Source: Casp-actino8 sp964614655 (GTDB lineage: Bacteria; Actinomycetota; Acidimicrobiia; Acidimicrobiales; Ilumatobacteraceae). From it: a stretch of 56,926 nt of DNA. The stretch spans positions 1-56,926 of the forward strand of contig CAZTPF010000012.1 of NCBI GenBank assembly GCA_964614655.1, given 5' to 3'. Positions 8,612 to 17,255 of this stretch are shown piece by piece (within the stretch, counting starts at the first letter, position 1; each line of letters begins with the position of its first letter). Under the pieces are notes generated by a model, which was not told the DNA's origin, made no database searches, and saw only the letters and a program-made list of their open reading frames with translations. A program made the position numbers and the translations under genes.

Positions 8612-10252
8612 TCAGCTCGACGTGAGCGACTTGGCCAGCCGGATCGATCCGGTCGTCGCGGGTTGCGCCAGTGCTTGCATGGCGGTGTCGTAGTCGGGCA
8701 GAGCGAACACCTCACCGTCGTCGGTGATCATGAGGAAGCGATCGAGGCTCGACAGGAACGTTCGATCGTGGCTCACTGCGACGACGGTTCCTTCGAAACC
8801 GTCGAGAGCCTGTTCGAGAGCTTCCGAGGATTCGATGTCGAGGTTGTCGGTGGGTTCGTCGAGCAGAAGGACGTTGTGGCCGTCGAGTTCGAGGCACAGG
8901 ATCTCGAGTCGTGCCTTCTGCCCGCCGGAGAGCGTCGGGAAGTCCTGGCGGGCGTTGCCGTGAAGGCCGTATCGAGCCAGAGCTCGCATCGACTTCTCGT
9001 CGTCGAACAGTCGATCGCGAACGATGTCGATCACAGTTCGTCCGGCGAATTCGGGTCGGTCGTTCACTTGAGTGAACATGCCGACCGACGTTCGAGGTCC
9101 GAAGGTGATCGCTCCCAGATCGGGTGATTTCTTGCCGGCGAGAACGTCGAGCAGATGCGTCTTTCCCGTTCCGTTCGGTCCGATGAGTCCGAGTCGTTCA
9201 CCGTGGTGGATCTCGTCGCTGAAGGGAAGGAACAGGTCGTCGATCGCCACGCCGTCGATCCGGGCGACGCGCCGGGCGGCGTCCGCACCGCGAAGTCGGA
9301 CGTGGATGCGCTGATCGGGGACGGGTGGCGGAGGTGGTCCGGCGGCCACGAACTTCTCCCAGCGAGTCTCGGCCGCGTTCGCCTTGGTCGCGTTCTTGAA
9401 GTTCTGGGCGGCGCGCTGCTTCATGATCTTCATGTGGTGGAAGAGTCGGCGCTCTTCGTCGTTCCATCGCTTGAGTTCGTCACCGAGTTGTTCTTGGCGT
9501 CGGGCGCGCGCCTCGGGGAACGTGGTGTACGAACCACCGTGCACCCACGCGCCCGAACCCTCGATCACGACGATCTTGGTGGCGACTCGCTCGAGGAGGG
9601 CTCGATCGTGGCTCACCATCAGCACGGTGCTCTTCGTCTCCAGTAGGCGCTCTTCGAGCCAACCACGAGTGGGAATGTCGAGGTAGTTGTCCGGTTCGTC
9701 GAGAAGAAGGACGTCGGCCCCCGACGTGAGGAGCAGATCGAGAACGAGTCGCTTGCGTTCGCCACCCGACAGTTCCGAGACCAGACGACGTGAGAAGTCG
9801 TCCACCTTCGTCTTCACGCTGCGTTCGGCGGCCGCGAACCATTTCGTCTCGAGTTCGTAGCCGCCCAGGTCGCCCCAATCGGCGAGGGCCTCGGCATACT
9901 CCATCGCTCCGTCGGAGGGATCTTCGGCCAGACGACGTTCGGAAGCGGCCAGACGACGACCAGCGGTTCGCAACGTGGGTGGGGCCACTTCGACGAGCAT
10001 GTCCCGGAGCGAATCCGACGGACGAGACATGCCCACGTCCTGCGTCATCGAGAGCATCGTTCCCACGATGTTGTGATCACCGTCGTCGGACTCGAGCTCG
10101 CCGGAGAGAATTCGCAGAATGGTGCTCTTGCCGACTCCGTTGGCTCCGACGAGTGCCGCACGATCACCGGGTGCTACACCGAAGCTCACGTCGAAGAAGA
10201 GTTGATCTCCCCCTGGGGGTGCATAGGCCAACTCGGAGACGGAGATGCTCAC
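8612..10252 (-). CDS. ABC-F family ATPase
   Basis: A 546-residue soluble protein with two ABC ATPase domains and no membrane part. First domain: Walker A GANGVGKST (about 37-45), signature LSGGERKRL, Walker B VLLLDEPDNYLD. A basic, Arg/Lys-rich linker follows (about 235-300, with KQRAAQNFKNATKAN). Second domain: GPNGTGKTH, LSGGQKARL, VLLLDEPTDNLDIES. ABC-F proteins act on the ribosome as translation factors or antibiotic-resistance factors; the subclass cannot be assigned by eye. Start is GTG at 10252, with AAGAAT six bases upstream. whiB7, which activates such genes in other actinobacteria, is in the same window, but no direct link is visible. Confidence 0.9.
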   Translation of the reverse strand: MSISVSELAYAPPGGDQLFFDVSFGVAPGDRAALVGANGVGKSTILRILSGELESDDGDHNIVGTMLSMTQDVGMSRPSDSLRDMLVEVAPPTLRTAGRRLAASERRLAEDPSDGAMEYAEALADWGDLGGYELETKWFAAAERSVKTKVDDFSRRLVSELSGGERKRLVLDLLLTSGADVLLLDEPDNYLDIPTRGWLEERLLETKSTVLMVSHDRALLERVATKIVVIEGSGAWVHGGSYTTFPEARARRQEQLGDELKRWNDEERRLFHHMKIMKQRAAQNFKNATKANAAETRWEKFVAAGPPPPPVPDQRIHVRLRGADAARRVARIDGVAIDDLFLPFSDEIHHGERLGLIGPNGTGKTHLLDVLAGKKSPDLGAITFGPRTSVGMFTQVNDRPEFAGRTVIDIVRDRLFDDEKSMRALARYGLHGNARQDFPTLSGGQKARLEILCLELDGHNVLLLDEPTDNLDIESSEALEQALDGFEGTVVAVSHDRTFLSSLDRFLMITDDGEVFALPDYDTAMQALAQPATTGSIRLAKSLTSS

Positions 10253-10313
10253 TGAGCCATTCTTCCGCCCGCCGACGCCATTCGGACATCGTTCGGTGGG
10301 GCATCATGTCGGG

Positions 10314-11207
10314 GTGATCGTTCATCTGGTCGACGGAACGTACGAGTTGTACCGCCAGCACTACGGCCAGGCCGTTCGTTCGTCGACCCCGTCGCCCAAC
10401 GCGGCGACGATCGGCGTCCTGAACTCCACGTTCCAGCTTCTTGCCGACGGGGCCACGTACATCGGTGTGGCGACCGATCACGTGATCGAGAGTTTTCGCA
10501 ACGATCTCTACGACGGTTACAAGACGTCGGAAGGGATGGAGCCCGAGATCCTCACGCAGATCCCGATCGTCGAGGAAGCCTTGCGTGCGATGGGTGTCAC
10601 GGTGTGGGCCATGGAGGAGTTCGAGGCCGACGACGGTCTCGCCTCGGCGGCCGCCGTGGCCGCGGCCGATCGACGCGTGGAACAGGTGCGCATCCTCAGC
10701 CCCGACAAGGACCTCGGACAATGCGTCGTCGGCGAGCGAGTGGTGCAAGTCGACCGACGAAAGATGGCCAAGGACGGCACCGGACTCGTCGACGAAGCCG
10801 CCGTGAACGCGAAGTTCGGTGTTCCACCGTCGAGCATCGCCGATTGGCTTGCGCTCGTCGGCGACACAGCCGACGGATTCCCGGGTCTTCCCGGGTGGGG
10901 CGCCAAGTCGGCGAGCGCGGTTCTCGCCGTGTACGGCCACATCGATCGCATCCCCGAACGAGCCGACGAATGGGATGTTCCCGGTCTTCGGGGCGCCGCC
11001 AAACTCGCCGGTGCTCTGGCCGACAATCGCGATCTGGCCGCTCTCTTCCTGAAGATCGCCACGGTCGTGACCACGGTTCCGGTGGGTCGAGTCGACGATT
11101 GGGCGTGGTCGGGGCCCACCGACGACTTCGCCGATTTCTGCGCCGACCTCGGCGTTTCCCGCCTCGGAGATCGAGTGGCGAAGTTGGCCGAGTCCCGCGG
11201 ACGGTAG
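10314..11207 (+). CDS. 5'-3' exonuclease (FEN-like, PIN domain)
   Basis: A 297-residue stand-alone relative of the DNA polymerase I 5' nuclease, acting on flap or RNA-primer structures. The metal-binding acidic residues appear in HLVDGTYELYRQ (N terminus), EEFEADDGLASAAAVA, ILSPDKDLGQ and LVGDTADGFPGLPGWGAKSAS, the last being the helix-hairpin-helix region. GTG at 10314 gives the normal family start. It is divergent from the ABC-F gene across 61 bp. Its stop codon TAG is also the first three bases of the TAGCCT hexamer in front of the SRP RNA. Confidence 0.9.
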   Translation: MIVHLVDGTYELYRQHYGQAVRSSTPSPNAATIGVLNSTFQLLADGATYIGVATDHVIESFRNDLYDGYKTSEGMEPEILTQIPIVEEALRAMGVTVWAMEEFEADDGLASAAAVAAADRRVEQVRILSPDKDLGQCVVGERVVQVDRRKMAKDGTGLVDEAAVNAKFGVPPSSIADWLALVGDTADGFPGLPGWGAKSASAVLAVYGHIDRIPERADEWDVPGLRGAAKLAGALADNRDLAALFLKIATVVTTVPVGRVDDWAWSGPTDDFADFCADLGVSRLGDRVAKLAESRGR

Positions 11208-11210
11208 CCT
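11205..11210 (+). promoter_or_regulatory. -10 hexamer TAGCCT for the SRP RNA
   Basis: TAGCCT lies 13 bases before the first paired base of the SRP RNA, and TTGGCC at 11184-11189 is a possible -35 at 15-bp spacing. The hexamer overlaps the stop codon of the exonuclease gene. The same TAGCCT precedes tRNA-Ser(CGA) and several protein genes. Confidence 0.5.
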
Positions 11211-11223
11211 GACGTCGTCTTTT

Positions 11224-11355
11224 CCTGTCCGGTGAGGTGACGGCCGGGTCCTGTGCAACGGACCCCCGTGAATCAGGTCAGGACCGGGAGGTAGCAGCCT
11301 TCAGCGGATCAGTTCGTGTGCCGCAGATCGCCTGGCCGTTGCCTCACCGGACAGG
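11224..11355 (+). ncRNA. ffs: Signal recognition particle RNA (small bacterial type)
   Basis: The conserved SRP54-binding hairpin is present around 11278-11302 (GTCAGGACCGGGAGGTAGCAG). The 5' segment 11224-11243 pairs with 11336-11355 almost perfectly (CCTGTCCGGTGAGG with CCTCACCGGACAGG), so the ends of the rod-like RNA can be placed well. The RNA is about 132 nt, close to the small 4.5S-type. It partners Ffh in targeting membrane proteins. It sits between an exonuclease gene and a tRNA-Ser. Confidence 0.92.
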
Positions 11356-11367
11356 GGAGGATCATCG

Positions 11368-11457
11368 GGAAGGATGCGAGAGCGGCCGAATCGGCAGCAC
11401 TGGAAATGCTGTGACCTCGCAAGGGGTCCGTGGGTTCAAATCCCACTCCTTCCGCCA
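11368..11457 (+). tRNA. tRNA-Ser (GGA)
   Basis: A class II tRNA with a long variable arm. Acceptor GGAAGGA pairs with TCCTTCC (11447-11453), discriminator G, and an encoded CCA ending at 11457. The anticodon loop CTGGAAA within stem CAGCA/TGCTG gives anticodon GGA. The T-loop GGTTCAAATCC is standard. The last A of CCA is also the A of the tadA start codon. Confidence 0.96.
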
Positions 11458-11903
11458 TGGACGACGTCGAAGCGATGTCGATCGCGCTCACCGAGGCGCG
11501 TCGTGCTCTCGAGCACGACGACGTTCCGGTCGGGGCCGTCGTGGTGCACGAGGGCCGGGTGATCGCTGCTCGACACAACGAACGAGAGGCCACCGGAGAT
11601 CCGACGGCTCATGCCGAAGTGCTCGCGCTTCGCGATGCGGCCGCTGCACTCGGTCGTTGGCGACTCGACGACTGCACTCTCGTCGTGACCCTCGAGCCCT
11701 GCGTGATGTGTGCCGGCGCTCTTCTCAACGCCCGTGTCGCCCGGCTCGTGTACGGCGCGCCTGATCCGAAGGGCGGTGCCACGGCCAGCCTGTACAACGT
11801 GTGCGCCGACCCGCGTCTCAATCACAATCCGCCGGTACGCCACGGGGTGTCGGCGGTCGAATCGGCGGAGTTGCTCGAACAGTTCTTCGCGGCACGTCGC
11901 TGA
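11457..11903 (+). CDS. tadA: tRNA-specific adenosine deaminase
   Basis: A 148-residue zinc deaminase converting A34 of tRNA-Arg(ACG) to inosine. It shows the catalytic HAE motif (PTAHAEVLALRDA), the zinc cysteines PCVMCAGALLNARV, and the family stretches DVPVGAVVV and YGAPDPKGGA. With ATG 11457 the N terminus has the usual length; the start codon then overlaps the CCA of the upstream tRNA-Ser by one base, leaving no room for an untranslated leader. A fallback start is ATG 11475, which also lacks a good ribosome site. Confidence 0.93.
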   Translation: MDDVEAMSIALTEARRALEHDDVPVGAVVVHEGRVIAARHNEREATGDPTAHAEVLALRDAAAALGRWRLDDCTLVVTLEPCVMCAGALLNARVARLVYGAPDPKGGATASLYNVCADPRLNHNPPVRHGVSAVESAELLEQFFAARR

Positions 11904-11917
11904 TCGGGGACGAGAGG

Positions 11918-13267
11918 ATGCGTCGAAATCCGGCGATTCGTTGGCTCATGGCCAATCCGCTCCGACTTCTCCCGGTGTCGTTCGCCGCATTGATCGCCGT
12001 CGGCACGGTCCTCCTCCGTCTGCCGGTCTCCCATGCGAACGGTCAAAGAATCGGTCTTTCGGAGTCGCTGTTCACGGCGACGAGCGCAGTGTGCGTGACC
12101 GGACTCACCGTCGTCGACACGTCGACGGCCTGGTCGGGGTTCGGGCAGTCGGTGATCCTCGCTCTCGTCCAGCTCGGTGGTCTCGGAATCGTGACCCTCG
12201 TGAGCGTGGCCATACTCCTCGTGTCCGATCGGATCGGTGTGGCGCACACTCGTGCGCTGGCCGCCGAAGTGGGGACCGACACCTACTCGAGCATTGCTCG
12301 CCTCGTTCGAGCGATCGTGGTCACGACGCTGGTGTTCGAGGCCGTCTTCGCAATTCTGCTCGCTCTGCGCTTCCACTATGCGCACGGCTACGACGCCTGG
12401 ACGGCGTTCTCCCACGGTGCGTTCCACAGCATTTCGGCGTGGAACAACGCCGGCTTCTCGCTGAACTCCGACAGCATGACGTCGTTCGCATCCGACGTCT
12501 TCGTGCTTGGAGCCATTGCCGTGGCCGTGGTGGTCGGAGGCATCGGTTTCCCCGTGTTGCGAGGGATTGCGACCCATCGGCACCACTGGAGCCGTTGGAC
12601 TCTCCACTCCAAGTTGATGGTCTCGACCACCGGAGTGCTTTTGGTGGTCGGATCTCTCGGATTCCTGGCTTTCGAGTGGTCGAATCCCGAGACTCTCGGC
12701 GCCCTCTCGTCGAGCGATCGCGTAAGCGGCGCGTTCTTCATGTCGGTGCAACCGAGAACGGCCGGCTTCAATGCCGTCGACACGACCGCCCTCTCCGAGG
12801 AGTCGATCGTCGTGTCGATCGTGATGATGTTCATCGGCGGTGGCAGCGCGTCGACAGCCGGTGGGATCAAGGTCACGACGTTCGCTTTGCTGGCCTTCGT
12901 GATGTGGGCCGAGATCCGTGGCGACCGCGACGTGAACGTCTTCCATCGACGTATCCCGGAGTCGATCCAACGATTGGCACTCACCGTGAGTCTCGCCGGA
13001 GTCGGCATACTCACCGTGTCGACTCTTGCTCTCATGGTGATCGGCGACGGAGGACTGGCGACGAGTGCATTCGAAGCGATCTCGGCCCTCTCGACGGTGG
13101 GTCTCTCGAACGGTCTCACCGCCGAACAGGACGGGGCCGGCCAGCTGTTGCTCACGGCGCTGATGTTCGCCGGCCGACTCGGTCCGGTCACCCTGGCCAC
13201 GGCGATCACACTTCGCACCCGACCCAATCTGTTCCGCTATCCGACCGACCAGCCACTCATCGGATGA
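11918..13267 (+). CDS. Potassium uptake protein, TrkH/KtrB family
   Basis: A 449-residue membrane protein of the K+ transporter superfamily. The four pore loops with their selectivity glycines are visible: TSAVCVTGLTVVDT (about 55), AWNNAGFSLN (about 175), QPRTAGFNAVD (about 278) and ALSTVGLSNGLT (about 393). These import K+ with a cytoplasmic RCK partner. ATG 11918 follows a GGGGACGAGAGG ribosome site and lies 14 bases after tadA. Its RCK partner gene follows 48 bases downstream. Confidence 0.93.
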   Translation: MRRNPAIRWLMANPLRLLPVSFAALIAVGTVLLRLPVSHANGQRIGLSESLFTATSAVCVTGLTVVDTSTAWSGFGQSVILALVQLGGLGIVTLVSVAILLVSDRIGVAHTRALAAEVGTDTYSSIARLVRAIVVTTLVFEAVFAILLALRFHYAHGYDAWTAFSHGAFHSISAWNNAGFSLNSDSMTSFASDVFVLGAIAVAVVVGGIGFPVLRGIATHRHHWSRWTLHSKLMVSTTGVLLVVGSLGFLAFEWSNPETLGALSSSDRVSGAFFMSVQPRTAGFNAVDTTALSEESIVVSIVMMFIGGGSASTAGGIKVTTFALLAFVMWAEIRGDRDVNVFHRRIPESIQRLALTVSLAGVGILTVSTLALMVIGDGGLATSAFEAISALSTVGLSNGLTAEQDGAGQLLLTALMFAGRLGPVTLATAITLRTRPNLFRYPTDQPLIG

Positions 13268-13315
13268 CGACCGAGCCTCGTATCGTGAGCGACGAGTGAT
13301 CCGAGGAGAACGACG

Positions 13316-14005
13316 ATGACGACCACCAATCCCGCAACCATCCATCCCGACGACCGCAGCGGTGTGCTCGTGGTCGGACTCGGTCGCTTCGGAGAGGCGC
13401 TGGCTCGTGGTCTGATCGCTCAGGGCATCGAAGTCCTGGCCGTCGACTTCGACGAGGAGATCGTGCAACGTCTGGCGGGCGACGTGCCGAACGTGGTCCA
13501 GGCCGACGCCACGTCGGCACGCGCTCTGCGTCAGATCGGTGCCGACAACTTCCGTCGAGCCGTGGTGGCCATCGCCACCAACATCGAGGCGTCGGTGCTG
13601 GCGAGTCTGGCCCTCATCGACGAGTTGCACATCCCGACGGTCTGGGCCAAGGCACTGTCACTCGAACACGCGAAAATCCTCGAACGTGTGGGTGTGCAGA
13701 GGGTGATCCAACCCGAGCACGACATGGGTCAGCGCACGGCGCGCAGTATCGCCCGGCGAGTCAACGACTATTTCACCGTCGAAGAAGACTTCGCCTTGGT
13801 GGAGATGGTGGTGCCGTCGCGTTATGCGAACAAGCGGCTGGGCGACACGGCGATCCGAGTCGACTACGGCGTGACGGTCGTCAGCATCAAGCCACCGGGC
13901 GGTCCGTTCCAGCACGCCGACCAGACCACGGTGCTGCTCCCCGACGAGATGATCCTGCTGGCCGGGCACCCCAACGACCTCGACCGCTTCGTCGCAGACG
14001 CCTGA
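13316..14005 (+). CDS. Potassium uptake regulatory subunit, TrkA/KtrA (RCK) family
   Basis: A 229-residue cytoplasmic gating protein. The N-terminal Rossmann domain has the dinucleotide loop VVGLGRFGEALARGL (about 18-32) with the acidic residue in AVDFDEE; after about 145 comes the RCK_C domain (MVVPSRYANKRLGDTAIR, LLPDEMILLAG). It gates the adjacent TrkH/KtrB channel in response to nucleotides. GAGGAGAACGACG upstream of ATG 13316 provides the ribosome site. One RCK unit, as in KtrA, rather than the double TrkA of Escherichia coli. Confidence 0.93.
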   Translation: MTTTNPATIHPDDRSGVLVVGLGRFGEALARGLIAQGIEVLAVDFDEEIVQRLAGDVPNVVQADATSARALRQIGADNFRRAVVAIATNIEASVLASLALIDELHIPTVWAKALSLEHAKILERVGVQRVIQPEHDMGQRTARSIARRVNDYFTVEEDFALVEMVVPSRYANKRLGDTAIRVDYGVTVVSIKPPGGPFQHADQTTVLLPDEMILLAGHPNDLDRFVADA

Positions 14006-14014
14006 ATCGGCCGG

Positions 14015-14020
14015 TAGCCT
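14015..14020 (+). promoter_or_regulatory. -10 hexamer TAGCCT for tRNA-Ser(CGA)
   Basis: TAGCCT lies eight bases before the first base of the tRNA, the distance expected for transcription starting one to three bases before the mature 5' end. Confidence 0.5.
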
Positions 14021-14028
14021 CGCTCGAC

Positions 14029-14116
14029 GGAAGGGTGCCCGAGCGGCCGAAGGGACACGCCTCGAAAGCGTGCGACGTGCAAGCGTCCGTGGGTTCAAAT
14101 CCCACCCCTTCCGCCA
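14029..14116 (+). tRNA. tRNA-Ser (CGA)
   Basis: Class II tRNA. Acceptor GGAAGGG pairs with CCCTTCC (14106-14112), discriminator G and encoded CCA. Stem CACGC/GCGTG holds loop CTCGAAA, giving anticodon CGA. T-arm GTGGGTTCAAATCCCAC is standard. It is the second serine tRNA in 3 kb. Confidence 0.96.
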
Positions 14117-14153
14117 GTCGATTCGAGACGTGTTCGCAGGCGGTGTCGCCGGT

Positions 14154-15674
14154 TCAGCACTCCGTGCCGTCGGTCGGGGGATCGAGGTCGATCAGATAGC
14201 GATCGACCACGTCTTGAGCGCATTCGCTCGCGCTGTAGCCGGTGTGTTGTTCGGCGTCCACGATGAGGAGACGTCCGTTCTCGAGAGCTCGTGCCATGTT
14301 GCGTGAACTCTCGAGTGGTGTCGACGCGTCGCCCGTCGTTCCGATGACGACGATTGGTCCGGCTCCGACACCTGTGACGTCGACTCGCGGGTCGAGGGCC
14401 TCCGGCCAGAACGTGCACGAATAGTTGCCCACCGTGTACGGCGAGAAGCGTGGCGCGGCCTCCTGGAAACGGGGCACGAAGGAATCGGCTTCTTCGATCG
14501 TGAATCGCTCACCGTCGTCGGCGCAGCCGATCGCGATGAAGGCTTCGAGTTCGTTGCCGTACGAGCCGTCGGGTTGACGTTGGTAGTAGGCGTCCCAGAG
14601 TTGGAGCAGACCGCTGCCGTCGCCGTCGATGGCGTCGGCGAGTGCGCTCTCGAGCGTCGACCAGTACATCTGGTCGTACATCGCTTGAGCCACCGCAGTG
14701 AGCGCCATACCTCGTGTGAGATCGGGTCGACCCTCACGTGTCGGGAGCGGGTTCTCGTCGACGAACTCCATCAGTTCGTCGAAGGCCCCCTCGGCGTCCC
14801 CGTCGTTGTGAATCTTGCACGATCGATCACGAGAGCACTGGTCGAGGAAGCGGGCGATGGCCTCCTCGAAACCACGGCGCTGCTGCACGCCGGCCTCGAT
14901 CGGATCGGCATTCGGATCGGCGGCGCCGTCGAGAACGGCGGCGCGCACCGTCGCGGGGAAGAGAGTCACCCACACCGCTCCGAGCTCGCTTCCGTACGAG
15001 AACCCGAAGTAGCTGATGGTCTCTTCACCGAGTGCGCGTCGGAGAACGTCCATGTCGCGTGCCGCGTTGTTGGTGCCGACGTGATCGATGATCCCCGGGT
15101 TCGCTTCGAGGCAGAGATCGACGTAGTCGCGCAGGAGAGCGATGCCTTCTTGCTTCTCGGCGTCGGTGTCGGGGGTGATGTCACCTTCGGTGAACCAGAG
15201 GTCGTAGTCGTCGACGCAGTCGACCGCCGGAATCGACTCGCCGGTTCCTCGCGGGTCGAAGCCGACGATGTCGAAGCGCTCGAGGATCGCTTCGGAGTAG
15301 ATCTGAGTGGCGGCGAAGGCGAGTATCGAACCGCCGAATCCCGGGCCGCCCGGATTGACGAGCAGCGATCCGATTCGGTTCTCGGGATCGAGGGCCTGGT
15401 GACGGGCCACGAAGATTTCGATGGTCTCGCCATCGGGGTCCTGGTGGTCGAGGGGCACGGGCAGATAGCCACAGTCGACGTTCTCCACACCGCAGTCGCT
15501 CCAGTCGATCGTCGGTTCGTCGGAATCGTTCGTCGAGCTCGTCGACGTCGACTCCGTCGACGCCGACGACGTGGCCGGAGTGTCGGAGGATTCGATCAAG
15601 TCGACCGAGGAGTCGGAACCGCAACTCGCAAGAACGACGACGGAGGTGACAACGAGGGCCAGACGGCGGGACAT
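14154..15674 (-). CDS. Secreted alpha/beta-hydrolase lipoprotein (tripeptidyl aminopeptidase-like), copy 1
   Basis: A 506-residue exported lipoprotein. A signal peptide ends in the lipobox VLASC, followed by a Ser/Thr-rich linker (about 25-55). The alpha/beta-hydrolase core has oxyanion segment LLVNPGGPG, nucleophile motif GFSYGSELG, acid GTTGDASTPLESS and base EQHTGYSASEC, with a TAP-like C-terminal domain. Relatives (Streptomyces SlpD/SlpE, mycobacterial CaeA) release N-terminal tripeptides or hydrolyse esters at the cell surface. ATG 15674 follows TAATGT by six bases, and an in-frame GTG at 15677 is adjacent. A paralogue lies 50 bases upstream on the same strand. Confidence 0.88.
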   Translation of the reverse strand: MSRRLALVVTSVVVLASCGSDSSVDLIESSDTPATSSASTESTSTSSTNDSDEPTIDWSDCGVENVDCGYLPVPLDHQDPDGETIEIFVARHQALDPENRIGSLLVNPGGPGFGGSILAFAATQIYSEAILERFDIVGFDPRGTGESIPAVDCVDDYDLWFTEGDITPDTDAEKQEGIALLRDYVDLCLEANPGIIDHVGTNNAARDMDVLRRALGEETISYFGFSYGSELGAVWVTLFPATVRAAVLDGAADPNADPIEAGVQQRRGFEEAIARFLDQCSRDRSCKIHNDGDAEGAFDELMEFVDENPLPTREGRPDLTRGMALTAVAQAMYDQMYWSTLESALADAIDGDGSGLLQLWDAYYQRQPDGSYGNELEAFIAIGCADDGERFTIEEADSFVPRFQEAAPRFSPYTVGNYSCTFWPEALDPRVDVTGVGAGPIVVIGTTGDASTPLESSRNMARALENGRLLIVDAEQHTGYSASECAQDVVDRYLIDLDPPTDGTEC

Positions 15675-15680
15675 CACGTC

Positions 15681-15686
15681 ACATTA
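15681..15686 (-). promoter_or_regulatory. -10 hexamer TAATGT, leaderless peptidase copy 1
   Basis: Read on the minus strand, TAATGT lies six bases before ATG 15674, in the 50-bp gap between the two peptidase paralogues, suggesting that copy 1 has its own promoter. Confidence 0.45.
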
Positions 15687-15724
15687 GAGAGTGGATCCGA
15701 ACCGGGCAATGCAGTGCCGACGGT

Positions 15725-17221
15725 TCAACACTCGACGACACCGTCGAGCGCGTCGGGATCGGACGCCTCGGGTTCGACCAGATAGTCGTCGACGATGCGG
15801 GTGGCGCAGTCGTTCGTGCCGTAACTCGTGTGCTCGTAGGAGTCGACCACGACGAGACGAGCGTTTCCGACGACGTCGCGCATCGCGCGTGTACCGGCCA
15901 AGGGTGTCGCCGGGTCGCCGGTGCTGCCCACGATCAGGAGCGGGGTACGACCGATCCATTCGACATCGGGCGGAGGTGTCGGCTCGACCGGCCATTCGGC
16001 GCACACGAGGAGTTCGTACAGAACGCTGGCCCCGAGACGTGGAGAGACGACGGCCAGGTCGTCCATGGCGGCGAAGGCATCGTCGATCGTGAGGTCGTCT
16101 CGTCGATCGAGGCAGGTGATGGCCAAGTACGAATCGATCGAGTCGTCGGGATGACCGCCTCGCCATCCTCCGAAATAGTTGTCGTAGAGAGACAGCAGTC
16201 GGTCGCCGTAGCCGCGGGAGACCTCGGCGAGCGCCTGATCGAGGAGAGACCAGGTGCCAGTTCCGTACAACGCATTGAAGACTGCGATCTGGGCGACTCC
16301 TTCACCGACGAGAGGTCGGTCGTCGTCGACTGCGATCGGGTCGGTGGCGATCTCGGTCATCAGTCGATCGAACTCCGACCGAGCTTCGGCTTCACCCGCG
16401 ACGAATGCGCAGCCATCGGCGTCACATGCGTCGAGGAACGCCTCGAGGGACCTCTCGAACCCGATCGACTGGAGCGTCAGCCAGTCGACGAGATCGAGAG
16501 TCGGATCGGCGGCGGCGTCGAACACTGCGGCGCGAACGGTGTCGGGGAACATCGTCACCCAGGCCGCTCCGAGTTCGCTTCCGTACGAGTAGCCGAGGTA
16601 GCTGAGGGTCTCCTCGCCGAGCAGTCGGCGGACGAAGTCGATGTCGCGGGCGGCGTCGGCCGTTCCGACATGGGGAAGGAGTTCGCTCATGTTCTCGGTG
16701 CAGGAATCGACGAAGGAACGTGCGGCGGTGACGATCTCGGCCTTCTCCGATGGTGTGTCGGGGGTCGGGTCGAGTGAGAAATACGAGTCGATGTCGTCGG
16801 TGCAGTCGAACTTCGGTCGTGAACCCGACGTACCTCGAGGATCCCAACCGACGATGTCGAAGCGATCGAGGACGACGTCGGAGAAGTACCACTGCGCATC
16901 GGTGGCCAGCCAGATCGACTCGGCGCCGGGGCCGCCGGCGTTGGTGACGAGCACTCCGATCCGTTCACTCGGCTTGCGGGCTCGGTGGCGGGCCACCAGA
17001 AGTTCGAAAGTACCGAGCTGGGGATCGTCGTGGTCGAAAGGCACCTCGATCACGGTGCAGTCGGCCGGGCTCGCGGAACAGGGCTCCCATATCAACGCTG
17101 GAGCAGTCGTCGAGGTGATCGCCGACGTGGTGGTCGGCGACTCGACGGTAGGAGGATCGTCGGTCGAACAAGCCGTCACGAACATCGAGACCACGACGAC
17201 GCCGGCGACTCGTGCCCTCAT
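15725..17221 (-). CDS. Secreted alpha/beta-hydrolase lipoprotein (tripeptidyl aminopeptidase-like), copy 2
   Basis: A 498-residue paralogue of the next gene with the same order of parts: signal peptide with lipobox FVTAC, short Ser/Thr/Pro linker, ERIGVLVTNAGGPG, nucleophile GYSYGSELG, acid GSTGDPATPL, base YEHTSYGTNDC, and a TAP-like C terminus. Tandem duplication is evident from colinear identity in blocks such as SYGSELGAxWVT and RFDIVGxDPRGT. ATG 17221 has TACTCT seven bases upstream and no ribosome site. It is divergent from the ABC exporter, with promoters within 20 bp of each other. Confidence 0.88.
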   Translation of the reverse strand: MRARVAGVVVVSMFVTACSTDDPPTVESPTTTSAITSTTAPALIWEPCSASPADCTVIEVPFDHDDPQLGTFELLVARHRARKPSERIGVLVTNAGGPGAESIWLATDAQWYFSDVVLDRFDIVGWDPRGTSGSRPKFDCTDDIDSYFSLDPTPDTPSEKAEIVTAARSFVDSCTENMSELLPHVGTADAARDIDFVRRLLGEETLSYLGYSYGSELGAAWVTMFPDTVRAAVFDAAADPTLDLVDWLTLQSIGFERSLEAFLDACDADGCAFVAGEAEARSEFDRLMTEIATDPIAVDDDRPLVGEGVAQIAVFNALYGTGTWSLLDQALAEVSRGYGDRLLSLYDNYFGGWRGGHPDDSIDSYLAITCLDRRDDLTIDDAFAAMDDLAVVSPRLGASVLYELLVCAEWPVEPTPPPDVEWIGRTPLLIVGSTGDPATPLAGTRAMRDVVGNARLVVVDSYEHTSYGTNDCATRIVDDYLVEPEASDPDALDGVVEC

Positions 17222-17228
17222 CGGATGG

Positions 17229-17248
17229 AGAGTACGTGAAAGTAGCCT
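17229..17248. promoter_or_regulatory. Back-to-back -10 hexamers for peptidase copy 2 and the ABC exporter
   Basis: On the minus strand TACTCT (17234-17229) lies seven bases before ATG 17221. On the plus strand TAGCCT (17243-17248) lies seven bases before GTG 17256. Only 34 bp separate the two start codons, so the two promoters must overlap and probably exclude one another. Confidence 0.5.
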
Positions 17249-17255
17249 CGACGAC

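Noticed and set aside
11822..13630. 602-codon minus-strand open frame opposite the TrkH gene
   Set aside because: Low-complexity Arg/His/Glu-rich translation antisense to a well supported K+ transporter.
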